Assembly (NCBI GenBank): GCA_963597355.1
Contig: CAVBPR010000002.1
Location: 124,001 to 188,000 of the forward strand
Origin: UMGS1766 sp963597355
Lineage (GTDB): Bacteria > Bacillota > Clostridia > Oscillospirales > Oscillospiraceae
DNA length: 64,000 nucleotides
Reading direction: 5' to 3'
Made by a program: the position numbers and the translations under genes. Under the pieces are notes generated by a model, which was given only the letters and a program-made list of their open reading frames with translations, made no database searches and was not told the origin of the DNA. Positions 52,438 to 60,810 of the stretch are shown here, one piece after another. Each line of letters opens with the position of its first letter. The stretch's first letter is position 1.

Positions 52438-53652
52438 TCAAATCGATTCGGCAGGAAATCCTCCGTCCCAGACGATATGGCGATAGTTTTCCTGATCGGT
52501 ACTGCCCTCGGTGGAGATACACAATATAACAGAATTCTGATCCAATCCGAGTTGTGTTTTGATCGGTTCGAGATTAGGATTGCGCAGAATCTCAGCGGCC
52601 AGACCAAAGCCGGCAGCGCCGCTCTCACCGGAGATGATTCGGGGATCATTGCCTAGGGGAGCGCCTAAAATGCGCATTCCGTTTGCGGCAATCCAATCCG
52701 GTATGGAAACGGAGTAATCCGCCCAGTCGCGCAAAATGTCCCAAGCGATTGAACAGGGTTGTCCGCAGGCAAGACCTGCCATGATGGTATCCATATCTCC
52801 ATCGACGCAGTGAAGCGTGTTGTCATTTGCTTTTGCAGTGCGATAGATGCAGTCGGCGCGATTTGGCTCAACGATAACAATGGTTGGCTTTTGATTCCCG
52901 GAATAATAATTGCACAGAAATGCAGTTACTGCACCTGCCATAGCGCCAACACCGGCCTGTAAAAACACATGTGTTGGGCGGACGGATCCGAGTTGCTGAA
53001 CTGCTTCCAGCGCCATGGAGGTGTATCCCTGCATAATCCAACGGGGAATTTCTTCATAGCCGCTCCATGCGGTATCCTGCACAAAGATCCATCCGTTTTT
53101 TTGCGCCTGCTCCGCAGCCAGTGCTACTGCACCATCGTAGTTTCGTTCGGTAATGGATGCATCTGCTCCTAATGCCTGAATGTTTCTCAGCCGCTCCAAA
53201 GCAGAACCCTTCGGCATATAGACTACGCTTTTTTGACCAAGCTGATGTGCTGTCCAGGCAATGCCGCGACCATGGTTTCCATCCGTAGCGGTAACGAAGG
53301 TTAACTCGCCCAGTTGATTGCGGATGGAAGTGTTTGTCAGTGAGTCATAGGGAAGATCATCGATACTGCAGCCCAGCCGTTTGGCAATGCACTGACCGAT
53401 GGCATAACTTCCGCCCAGAACTTTAAACGCATTGAGTCCAAAACGATAACTTTCATCTTTGACATATAAACCTTGAATGCCAAGTTGTTGCGCCAGATTT
53501 TGGAGGGAAGCAAGCGGCGTTACGCTATATTCCGGGAAACTGGCGTGAAATGTGTTCACTTGACAGGCAATGGTTTGATCAAAATCAGAGATGGAACAAA
53601 TCTTGTTTGGTTCTGCTGATGATATACGGGTGACATTAATTTCTTTTTGCAT
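52438..53652 (-). CDS. dpaL: Diaminopropionate ammonia-lyase
   Basis: 404-aa PLP enzyme (YgeX type) that turns 2,3-diaminopropionate into pyruvate and two ammonia. The PLP Lys is in the GLNAFKVLGGSYA segment, and the family motif TATDGNHGRGIAW and the glycine-rich loop QAGVGAMAGAV are intact. In E. coli the homologue lies in the yge cluster with ygeY and the hydantoinase gene, and such genes are found in clusters for anaerobic purine/uric-acid use. Here it is the second gene of a leftward operon after a carbamoylase, 9 bp apart. AAGGAG ribosome site. Confidence 0.93.
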   Translation of the reverse strand: MQKEINVTRISSAEPNKICSISDFDQTIACQVNTFHASFPEYSVTPLASLQNLAQQLGIQGLYVKDESYRFGLNAFKVLGGSYAIGQCIAKRLGCSIDDLPYDSLTNTSIRNQLGELTFVTATDGNHGRGIAWTAHQLGQKSVVYMPKGSALERLRNIQALGADASITERNYDGAVALAAEQAQKNGWIFVQDTAWSGYEEIPRWIMQGYTSMALEAVQQLGSVRPTHVFLQAGVGAMAGAVTAFLCNYYSGNQKPTIVIVEPNRADCIYRTAKANDNTLHCVDGDMDTIMAGLACGQPCSIAWDILRDWADYSVSIPDWIAANGMRILGAPLGNDPRIISGESGAAGFGLAAEILRNPNLEPIKTQLGLDQNSVILCISTEGSTDQENYRHIVWDGGFPAESI

Positions 53653-53661
53653 TTTAACTCC

Positions 53662-54882
53662 TTACTGGCATGCCAGATCATATAACACGTCGAGTAGAAC
53701 ATCTGCGCCCTTTTGGATCGCATCGTCAGAGGTGAATTCTGCCGGATTGTGGCTGATTCCGTTTACACTGGGGACAAAAATCATAGCAGTGGGGCAGATT
53801 CTGGCCAACATCTGAGCATCCTGACCTGCTCCGGAGACGATACGCCGCACAGAGTATCCGCGCTTCTGAGCGGATTGTTCAATTCTTCTGCAGATTTCTT
53901 CGTCAAAATCTACCGGATCGAAATGGCTCATTCGCTCTGTTGTGATTTGCACACCATCCGTCTGTTCCAGCGTATGCAGATACTCCGTCAGCTGCAAATC
54001 ATCCAGATCTAACTTCTCCTTGTTGGGATTGCGTAAATCGACCGTAAAAACGGCTTTGCTGGGAATGACATTGACCGCGTTTGGCTCGAAGGCGATGGTG
54101 CCGATGGTGGCAACTCCGCCGGATTTTTCGACTAATTGACGCAAAAAGAGATTTACCTTTGCGGCGGCCAGCCCAGCATCGGTTCGCATGGAAGTTGGGG
54201 TCGTGCCGGCGTGATTAGCAGAGCCTTGAATGGTAATCCGTTGCCAGTGTATGCCCTGTAATGTGTCCACTGCGCCGATTTCAATGTTCTCTGCGTCTAA
54301 AATAGGGCCCTGCTCGATGTGCAGTTCAACAAACTGCGCCGGAACGATAAAACCTGGCTCAACAGTTCCGGCATAGCCAATCCGCTGCAATTCTTCCCCG
54401 ATGACGGTGCCGTCTACACCAGTGATTCTTAGTGCTTCGTCTGTTGCCAGTCCGCCGGCATAGACCAACGAACCCATCATATCCGGAGCATAACGAACGC
54501 CTTCCTCGTTGGTGAAAGCGCCAACGATCAAGGGGTGCTTTGGATGCACACCAGCCGCCTTTAATGTGGTGATGGCTTCAATCCCTGCGATGACCCCAAG
54601 ACAACCGTCGAATTGTCCGGCGTTGATAACAGTATCAATGTGCGAGCCGGTCATTACTGGTTGAGCATCGCTGTTTTCTTCTGTATTCCAAATGCCGAAG
54701 AGATTGCCAATTCGGTCAATGACCACCTCTAAACCGGCTTCTTTCATCCACGCTGCAACAAGATCCCGACCTGCTTTGTCAGCATCCGAGGCCGCAAGGC
54801 GAGTGCGTCCTCCCTCGCAAACAGCACCGACTTTTCCTAATTCACGAATACGATTCTTGATTTTACTCCCACTGATCTGCAT
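53662..54882 (-). CDS. Zn-dependent hydantoinase/carbamoylase family amidase
   Basis: ~406-aa M20-type amidohydrolase, second of its kind in the window. Metal ligands in TGSHIDTV, FDGCLG, FTNEEG, ELHIEQG and the C-terminal ISHNPAE. The dimer domain begins with SANHAGTTPTS. Members hydrolyse N-carbamoyl-beta-alanine, N-carbamoyl amino acids or allantoate. The start codon complement at 54880-54882 follows GGGAGGA; a longer frame up to 54930 lacks a ribosome site. It would complete reductive pyrimidine breakdown together with the dihydropyrimidinase and PreA genes at 62-64 kb. Transcribed from the promoter at 54973-55001. Confidence 0.9.
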   Translation of the reverse strand: MQISGSKIKNRIRELGKVGAVCEGGRTRLAASDADKAGRDLVAAWMKEAGLEVVIDRIGNLFGIWNTEENSDAQPVMTGSHIDTVINAGQFDGCLGVIAGIEAITTLKAAGVHPKHPLIVGAFTNEEGVRYAPDMMGSLVYAGGLATDEALRITGVDGTVIGEELQRIGYAGTVEPGFIVPAQFVELHIEQGPILDAENIEIGAVDTLQGIHWQRITIQGSANHAGTTPTSMRTDAGLAAAKVNLFLRQLVEKSGGVATIGTIAFEPNAVNVIPSKAVFTVDLRNPNKEKLDLDDLQLTEYLHTLEQTDGVQITTERMSHFDPVDFDEEICRRIEQSAQKRGYSVRRIVSGAGQDAQMLARICPTAMIFVPSVNGISHNPAEFTSDDAIQKGADVLLDVLYDLACQ

Positions 54883-54945
54883 TGCAAAAATCCTCCCGAC
54901 TAGAATAATTTTAACAGAATCTGCACTCAAACACTTAAGCTGAAG

Positions 54946-55036
54946 TTGTGTTAATCAATTGATTCTGCTAGAATTATAAGAGGTTTCAATAGATCTTTCT
55001 ATCAAAATATACATTGATATTATCAAAATCTGCACT
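54946..55036. promoter_or_regulatory. Overlapping divergent promoters with AraC-type repeats
   Basis: Rightward: TTGTGT (54946-54951), 17-bp spacer, TAGAAT (54969-54974). Leftward: TAGAAA (54996-55001), 17-bp spacer, TATAAT (54973-54978). The two -10 boxes overlap. Direct repeats TATCAAAAT at 55000-55008 and 55021-55029 are 21 bp apart, two helical turns, and abut the leftward -35 box. A 10-bp repeat AATCTGCACT occurs at 54918-54927 and 55027-55036. Confidence 0.58.
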
Positions 55037-55053
55037 TTATGAGGAGCAAAACA

Positions 55054-55968
55054 ATGAATGAAAAATCGGTTCCTTTATCGGTTCAAGCGGGAGTGAATGT
55101 CAGCTTTTCTGGCTCTGAACAGGACAAAGAGGAACTTCCGAAAATTTCACCAGACCTTCCGCTGTCAGTGTATACCCAGAGCTTTTCACTGGAGCGGAGA
55201 GATGCGATTCCATTTCACTGGCATAATGAATTTCAGCTTGTCTGGGTTCGAAAGGGCGCGCTTAGCTATCAGGTGAATGATACCACGTTTCAGCTGGATT
55301 GCAACCAGCTTTTGCTGATCAACTGCCGTCAACTGCATTGTGTTCGTATGCTGACATCTGACGCGAAAACGGTTTGCATCAACTTCGATACGGATGTAAT
55401 TCATCCGTGGGTGTTAACCCATTGCCTAAATCCCTATTTGGAACAATGGTCTGCGGCTTATTGTCTTTGTCCAATGGACGAATGGTTTGAACACCAGCTG
55501 ATTTCATTTTCTGAAATGAAGCAGGGGGCGTTTGATTGCATGACCGCACTCAATTTTTTAAATGTGGTTTGGCAGAAGATTGTTCAGGATAATGACGCAT
55601 CAGGGGTAAAACAGGACTTCGACGAAGTGGAACTGGTAAGATGTATGCTGCGGATTGTGCAGGAACACTATATGGAGCCACTGCGCCTGACAGAAATTTG
55701 TCGTCAGGCAGCGGTGAACCGAAATCGTTGCGCGGAGCTTTTTTTGAAGTATACAGGGTGTTCGCCGATGAAATATCTGAATTATTATCGGTTGTGCCGC
55801 GGAAAGGAACTGCTGCTGGAGACAAATCAATCGATTACGGAAATCAGTGAAAACATCGGTTTTCGGCAGGTGAGCAATTTTATAACGCAATTCCGATGCG
55901 CATACGGCAGTACACCTTTGGCATATAGAAAACAGCATAAAATAGGTTCAGAGAAACAACTGCGCTAA
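55054..55968 (+). CDS. AraC-family transcriptional regulator with cupin-type N terminus
   Basis: ~304-aa regulator. The N-terminal region (~40-130) contains HWHNEFQLVWV, a cupin-type effector fold. The C-terminal ~100 residues form the two helix-turn-helix units (LTEICRQAAVNRNRCAELF and ITEISENIGFRQVSNFITQF) ending in the family-typical PLAYRK. ATG 55054 follows GAGGAG; the upstream ATG at 55039 overlaps that site. Divergent from the carbamoylase-dpaL operon, with direct repeats beside that promoter, so it probably activates it. The ligand is unknown. Confidence 0.9.
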   Translation: MNEKSVPLSVQAGVNVSFSGSEQDKEELPKISPDLPLSVYTQSFSLERRDAIPFHWHNEFQLVWVRKGALSYQVNDTTFQLDCNQLLLINCRQLHCVRMLTSDAKTVCINFDTDVIHPWVLTHCLNPYLEQWSAAYCLCPMDEWFEHQLISFSEMKQGAFDCMTALNFLNVVWQKIVQDNDASGVKQDFDEVELVRCMLRIVQEHYMEPLRLTEICRQAAVNRNRCAELFLKYTGCSPMKYLNYYRLCRGKELLLETNQSITEISENIGFRQVSNFITQFRCAYGSTPLAYRKQHKIGSEKQLR

Positions 55969-55975
55969 AAAGTTC

Positions 55976-57133
55976 TTACATGTCCGGGCGAAGCTGATAA
56001 TTCATGGTTGCAATCAACAGATAAAGCTTTGTTTCCATGCTTTGCAAATCGCAGTCCAGAACCTCTTCAACTTTCCGGATTTTATAATGCACTGTATTGC
56101 GATGGATAAACATTTTTTCTGCAATATCATGGACGCGGCCATCATATTTTAGATAATTTTGAATAAATTCCATGTAATCTGTGCCGCAGGTGCGATCATA
56201 AGTTAGCAGAGGCTTCAGGTACTCTTCGTGAATTTCGCTGAGAACATCCTGATTTTCCAGTGCAATAACAATTTTATAAATTCCAAGTCTCGCATAGGTG
56301 TGCAGCTCTTCCGGCAACTGCCCCCGCAGCTGCAGCGCCATGATTTTATCGGCCAGAAGATAACTTTTCTGGATGCAGCGTGCGCTCTTTGTACAACGGC
56401 CTACTGCATAAAACGGTGCGCTAGGTAAGGCAAGGGTGGTCTTTAACTCGGAACAGAGTTCTTGCATGCGGGTTTCGACATCCTCAGCAGAATAGTTGGC
56501 AAAGAGAACCACCAGTGTCTGTCCCAGTAGAGAGGGGAGTGCTGACATTCCCCTCTGCTGACAGAATTGCTGTGCGGTAGTCAATAGATCCGATGCGTTG
56601 TGCTCGCTCTCGATTTGTGCCAATCCGACACAATAACGCCATTCGGGAGCAAAACCGCCAGAATGCAGCGCGTCGATATATTCCTTCTGTTGCTCTGGAT
56701 GTTGGATCGCGATGCGAACAGCGTCCTCCAGTGCATTTTGCGCCTTGGAGTCCTCGTAAATCATTTGAAATACTTTTTGCATCAAACTTTCTATCCGGAT
56801 ATGCCATGGAACGGTGAATAACGGAAGCCCCACCTCGTCACAAAAGGCGCACAAGCCATCAGGCAGTTTTCGAATGTAGCTGCCCAGATTGATTACCGCA
56901 CCGGAGATGCCGGATTTCCAACACTCCTTCACAATGTCTGCGAGTTCTTCCGGATCCTCCAGTGCAACTCCCGTGGTGAAGATAATTTCATTGCCCTCGA
57001 GAAACGCAGAGAAATTTGGCTTTTCAATTACATGAACGCGACAAATTGGTTTATTGAGTCCAGATTCACCGGCAACAAGGGTTACTTCATCTTGACGAAC
57101 AGATGAGTACCAATCTAATACATGCAGAGACAA
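55976..57133 (-). CDS. PucR-family regulator
   Basis: 385-aa regulator of the purine catabolism regulator family. PucR N-terminal domain (~10-125, with GLNKPICRVHVIEKPN) and C-terminal helix-turn-helix of the PucR type (VHDIAEKMFIHRNTVHYKI, ~325-370). Starts with TTG (complement 57131-57133) 8 bases after GGAGGT. It converges on the AraC gene with only 7 bp between. PucR proteins respond to purine breakdown intermediates such as allantoin-type ureides in known species; target here is likely the NMT1-type importer operon that diverges from it. Confidence 0.9.
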   Translation of the reverse strand: MSLHVLDWYSSVRQDEVTLVAGESGLNKPICRVHVIEKPNFSAFLEGNEIIFTTGVALEDPEELADIVKECWKSGISGAVINLGSYIRKLPDGLCAFCDEVGLPLFTVPWHIRIESLMQKVFQMIYEDSKAQNALEDAVRIAIQHPEQQKEYIDALHSGGFAPEWRYCVGLAQIESEHNASDLLTTAQQFCQQRGMSALPSLLGQTLVVLFANYSAEDVETRMQELCSELKTTLALPSAPFYAVGRCTKSARCIQKSYLLADKIMALQLRGQLPEELHTYARLGIYKIVIALENQDVLSEIHEEYLKPLLTYDRTCGTDYMEFIQNYLKYDGRVHDIAEKMFIHRNTVHYKIRKVEEVLDCDLQSMETKLYLLIATMNYQLRPDM

Positions 57134-57159
57134 AACGACATACCTCCGATCAAAAGCTT

Positions 57160-57206
57160 AGTAAAAAAAGGCGAAGGTGCTGCATAATGCAGGCACCTTC
57201 GCCTTT
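57160..57206 (-). terminator. Intrinsic terminator upstream of pucR on its own strand
   Basis: A 14-bp stem (57167-57180 with 57193-57206) followed on the minus strand by a run of seven T (57160-57166), only ~27 bases before the pucR start. No gene lies upstream on this strand, so it would end a leader or small RNA unless read through. It may act as an attenuator of pucR. Confidence 0.65.
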
Positions 57207-57502
57207 CACTTTACTTCATTTTAATCTATTCTAATGAAATATTGAAAAAAAGACAAGCGGTAATACAACTAAAAAAAGGATAAAGAATCTGAATTCGATC
57301 GGTATTGTCAACAATACAGCGAACAAAAAATGCAAGAGTAAAGAGTAAATGATTCATTTTGACTCGATGCTACAGTTTGCTCTGTACAGTGTTCTTGCTA
57401 TAATAAACAAATAAAAACACGGAATTTTGCGGGATATTGCTACCACATAAGTGCGACTGCACGAAGTGAATTGTGTGAGTGTTGAAAGCATCTCAAAAAG
57501 CG
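57207..57502. promoter_or_regulatory. Divergent pucR/ABC region with palindrome and upstream promoter
   Basis: No gene. It contains the symmetric element GTATTGT-CA-ACAATAC (57302-57317), a plausible operator for a dimeric regulator, and a first rightward promoter TTGCTC (57377-57382), 16-bp spacer, TATAAT (57399-57404). Confidence 0.5.
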
Positions 57503-57531
57503 TTGACGCGAAAAATGAAAGAAAGTATAAT
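57503..57531 (+). promoter_or_regulatory. Main promoter of the NMT1-type ABC operon
   Basis: TTGACG (57503-57508), 17-bp spacer, TATAAT (57526-57531). RNA would start near 57538, giving a ~96-base leader with the structured element at 57563-57617. Confidence 0.75.
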
Positions 57532-57562
57532 CACAACCATCAAAAACATAAAAACACATACA

Positions 57563-57617
57563 CGGAAGGGCAATGGGGCCTACACAGAAGCAGTCCCCCT
57601 GAGCCCTTCCGCTTTTT
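57563..57617 (+). promoter_or_regulatory. Structured, terminator-shaped leader (possible small riboswitch)
   Basis: Outer stem of 9 bp (57563-57571 with 57603-57611) followed by TTTTT (57613-57617), then the ribosome site (57621-57625). Inside, an inner stem GGGG (57575-57578) with CCCC closes a ~16-base loop, leaving small internal bulges (AAT on one side, CTGA on the other). The 5' part is A-rich and unstructured, with no obvious antiterminator. I do not recognise a known riboswitch class; xanthine (NMT1) and other small classes cannot be excluded. Confidence 0.5.
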
Positions 57618-57633
57618 GTTAGGAGATGAGGAT

Positions 57634-58407
57634 ATGCTTCAGCACAAAACGGAGATCGCTTTGGATAATGTCGGAATGGTGTACCCAACGGAGGGCAGCA
57701 GCGTTACCGCATTGACAGGTGTGAGTTTCGATATCCAACACGGTGAATTTATTTCCCTGCTTGGTCCCTCCGGCTGTGGCAAGACCACGTTGCTGCGGAT
57801 CATTGCCGGACTGCTGCAGAACACACAGGGAACTGCGACGGTTGCGGGCATGACGCCGACCCAGGCTCGAGAGAGCGGTGAAATGGGAATGGTGTTCCAA
57901 AGTGCAGTTCTCTACGATTGGCGGACCGTTATAAAAAACGTCATGCTTCCGATGGAAATTAAGGGAGTTTACCGAGAGGAACAACGTCAGCGCGCAGAAG
58001 AGATGCTGGATCTGGTGGGACTGTCGAAGTTTAAAAACAGCTATCCTTATGAGTTGTCTGGCGGCATGCAGCAGAGAGTTTCCATTGCGAGAGCACTGGC
58101 AACAAGACCGAATATCCTGCTCATGGATGAGCCATTCTCCGCATTGGATGAATTTACACGAGAGAAACTCCACGACGATCTGTTAAAGATCTGTCACACC
58201 CGGGAGATGACGGTCATCTTTGTTACACATAACATCGCTGAAAGTGTTTACTTGTCCGATCGCGTCGTAGTGATGAGTCCACATCCCGGACGGGTGAGTG
58301 CGGTAGTCGACATTGATCTTCCGCATCCTCGCACGCCGGATCTGCGCGAGAGTGAACGCTATTATGAGTATATCACTCAGATTCGTGGAAGCTTTGAGGG
58401 GGTGTGA
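57634..58407 (+). CDS. ABC transporter ATP-binding protein (SsuB/TauB/NMT1 type)
   Basis: ~257-aa ATPase of the nitrate/sulphonate/thiamine-precursor importer family. Walker A GPSGCGKTT, signature LSGGMQQR, Walker B ILLMDEPFSALDEF, and H-loop VTHNIAE are intact; the DEPFSALD form fits this family. ATG 57634 follows AGGAG by 8 bases. It serves the two permeases downstream and the lipoprotein receptor at 60811. Expression is likely controlled by the leader at 57563 and PucR. Confidence 0.93.
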   Translation: MLQHKTEIALDNVGMVYPTEGSSVTALTGVSFDIQHGEFISLLGPSGCGKTTLLRIIAGLLQNTQGTATVAGMTPTQARESGEMGMVFQSAVLYDWRTVIKNVMLPMEIKGVYREEQRQRAEEMLDLVGLSKFKNSYPYELSGGMQQRVSIARALATRPNILLMDEPFSALDEFTREKLHDDLLKICHTREMTVIFVTHNIAESVYLSDRVVVMSPHPGRVSAVVDIDLPHPRTPDLRESERYYEYITQIRGSFEGV

Positions 58408-58409
58408 CA

Positions 58410-59213
58410 ATGAGTGGAAGAAAGGTTCGCGTAAACCGCTTAAAAGCTCCTCCCGGCTGGTTGGTCACATTGATTTGGGTGCTCGGGTTTCTGGTTGTGT
58501 GGGATGTGATTGCACTGCTTTTCCAATTGGCAGGACAGGCAGGAACCAAGTTTCCATATATCCATGATCTGCTGAAATGGGCTTTTTCGCCGGCCTACGA
58601 TGGCAGCGGAATCTGGCGTGCGACAGGTATTACACTTTCCGTCTTTGCCTCCGGTTTGTTGATTGGCTTCCTTGTTGGAGCGTTGTTTGCAATTATAATG
58701 AGCGCCTGTCTTCCGGTGGAAAAGGTCGGATATCCTTTGCTGTTGCTAAGCCAGATGATCCCCATGCTGGGATTGGCACCTATCATCGTCAGTATGGTGG
58801 GCGATTTTTCCAAAGCAAAGCTGGTTATGAGTGCGTATATGACGTTCTTCCCCGTGGCGGCAAACTTCTTTGCCGGCCTTCAGAGTGTGGATGAGCAGAG
58901 AAAGGAACTGCTGATGATGAGCGGAGCCAGCATGGCAACGGCTTATCGTAAGCTGATGGTTCCAGCGGCAGCTCCGTCCCTGTTCATTGGCTTGAAGCTG
59001 GCTACACCTTCTGCATTCGCAGCGGTGATCTTTACCGAGGTGCTTTATCCGCAGAATGGCGGCATCGGCGGTGAGATCCTGAACTCTCAGTACGGAAACG
59101 ATTGGGAGTTGTGTTGGGGTTATATCTTTATGGCAGTTGTCGTTGCAGTGCTACTGTTCTATGCTGCCAGCTTTTTGGAAAAGCTTATTATTCGTTGGAA
59201 GAGTGTGGACTGA
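58410..59213 (+). CDS. ABC transporter permease (SsuC/TauC type)
   Basis: ~267-aa membrane protein with six hydrophobic segments. The loop contacting the ATPase is visible as MSGASMATAYRKLMVPAAAPSLF. Start ATG 58410 with GAGGGGG upstream; a GTG at 58404 overlaps the previous stop. Partner of the larger permease encoded 12 bp downstream, so the channel is likely a heterodimer. Confidence 0.9.
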   Translation: MSGRKVRVNRLKAPPGWLVTLIWVLGFLVVWDVIALLFQLAGQAGTKFPYIHDLLKWAFSPAYDGSGIWRATGITLSVFASGLLIGFLVGALFAIIMSACLPVEKVGYPLLLLSQMIPMLGLAPIIVSMVGDFSKAKLVMSAYMTFFPVAANFFAGLQSVDEQRKELLMMSGASMATAYRKLMVPAAAPSLFIGLKLATPSAFAAVIFTEVLYPQNGGIGGEILNSQYGNDWELCWGYIFMAVVVAVLLFYAASFLEKLIIRWKSVD

Positions 59214-59225
59214 GGAGGTGATTGT

Positions 59226-60734
59226 ATGAGTAAGCAAACAGCAACCCACAGTCGGGGTGAACTGCTGGTAGTTCTGGATATCAATCGCCAGACGCGGCGG
59301 GTGACAACGCTTTTGCGGGCACTGTTCTTGGCAATCGTTTCCGCTCTGGTTCTTACAATGGTGTTGACGGGACTGGGACGACCGATTTTTCAGATTACAA
59401 ACGATTACGAGTATACATGGAATATTACCGGTGAAATGCTTATCAATGGTTTAGCGTTGGATGGCATTCCATTAACGACATTCAATCCGCTGGCATTGCT
59501 GATGTACATTGGTGTTTCCGTGGCGCTGGCCGGAATAGCAGTGTTCTTTCTTGGCAATTTGATTCATGCAATCCGTGCCGTCAAGACATCAGCCCCCCTG
59601 GTGTTGGTCGGAAAACCAAGAAAGGTATTGAAATATCTGATTGGTATCAGTGCTACACTGTCGTCGCTGTTGTTCCTGTTTTTTGAACCGGTGTATCGCT
59701 TGACATTGACGGCACAGGGAAATGAGTACATGGAGCAGTTGGCTGAAAATTATGCCTTTAACTGCAATCCTACCGGAACAGGAACCTTGCTCATGTTGGG
59801 TTGCTTCTTTGTAGGAACCTACTATCTCTGCTCTGTAGCCAGCACAACGAGCTTTTGGAAGAAGCATCAGGGCGGTTGCTATCTGTTGGGAATTGTGGCG
59901 CTGTTGCTGTATTTCTGGCAGTACGGATATCTGCATGCCCTGTTTGGAATCGATCCCAGCACAGCTTCCTTCCCATATCCCTTCCCCCGGGCAATCAACA
60001 GCTTCAGCAAGTTTACCGGCAGCATAAAGGGAAATTACAACAGCGTGTTTGGATCGCTGGTGCAGATTTTCTTCACCTCAGCCAGTACAACCTTGAACGA
60101 TTCTATTGTCTATAATGCGACGACCACGTTGGCAGGAATGCTGATCGGCTTTGTATTGGGTGGTGTGCTTGGCTATGTAGTCAGCTTGGTAGCTGCCTGC
60201 TGCAAGCGCTGGGGAGCTGGTATTTTGACCATTTGTTCCATCCTGGCGGCTTTTCCGGTGGTGGCACTTGGCCCTATTGTGAACCATTGGTTCCCATCCA
60301 ATAGTGTGTCCGGTTCACTGGCAGCCAAGATTATTGTCGTGACCATTCTCTGCATGGCCGGCATGGCAGTAAATGCCTATAAAGGCCTGACCGTATTAAA
60401 GCCGTTTGCTATGGATCTGATGGACATTTGTGATGCCAGCACGAAGCAGTCCTTCCTGATGCTTCGCCTGCCGAACAGTTTGCCCAACGTGTTTACAGCG
60501 TTGAAAATCAACTCCGCTACCGCACTGATGGGCGCTTTCGTGTGCGAGTTCTATTCCCGCTCCAAAACGTTTGGTATCGGCATGATGTTTAATAACTATT
60601 GGGATGTGGCTCGTTATCAATCCTGGGCCTACATCATTATGGCAATTCTGTTTGGCCTGATTCTTTACCTGATTGTAGCCGCAATAGAACGTAAATGCAT
60701 TGGATGGCATCCATCCATGCGCAAGAAGCGTTAA
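59226..60734 (+). CDS. Large ABC transporter permease with N-terminal membrane extension
   Basis: 502 aa, about twice the usual length. The C-terminal ~210 residues hold the standard permease domain, with the ATPase-contact loop CDASTKQSFLMLRLPNSLPN. The N-terminal ~240 residues add about four or five membrane helices (~25-50, 85-110, 135-155, 195-215, 220-240) and an outer loop region of unknown role. It pairs with the 58410 permease. No frameshift or fusion scar is visible. The extension may be a scaffold or a receptor dock. Confidence 0.85.
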   Translation: MSKQTATHSRGELLVVLDINRQTRRVTTLLRALFLAIVSALVLTMVLTGLGRPIFQITNDYEYTWNITGEMLINGLALDGIPLTTFNPLALLMYIGVSVALAGIAVFFLGNLIHAIRAVKTSAPLVLVGKPRKVLKYLIGISATLSSLLFLFFEPVYRLTLTAQGNEYMEQLAENYAFNCNPTGTGTLLMLGCFFVGTYYLCSVASTTSFWKKHQGGCYLLGIVALLLYFWQYGYLHALFGIDPSTASFPYPFPRAINSFSKFTGSIKGNYNSVFGSLVQIFFTSASTTLNDSIVYNATTTLAGMLIGFVLGGVLGYVVSLVAACCKRWGAGILTICSILAAFPVVALGPIVNHWFPSNSVSGSLAAKIIVVTILCMAGMAVNAYKGLTVLKPFAMDLMDICDASTKQSFLMLRLPNSLPNVFTALKINSATALMGAFVCEFYSRSKTFGIGMMFNNYWDVARYQSWAYIIMAILFGLILYLIVAAIERKCIGWHPSMRKKR

Positions 60735-60810
60735 ACCCGCTTTATCGGAAGCATTCCCTGCTTCGTGATGATAAAGAAATCCTGATTGAGAACGATTGGA
60801 GGAAAAAACT

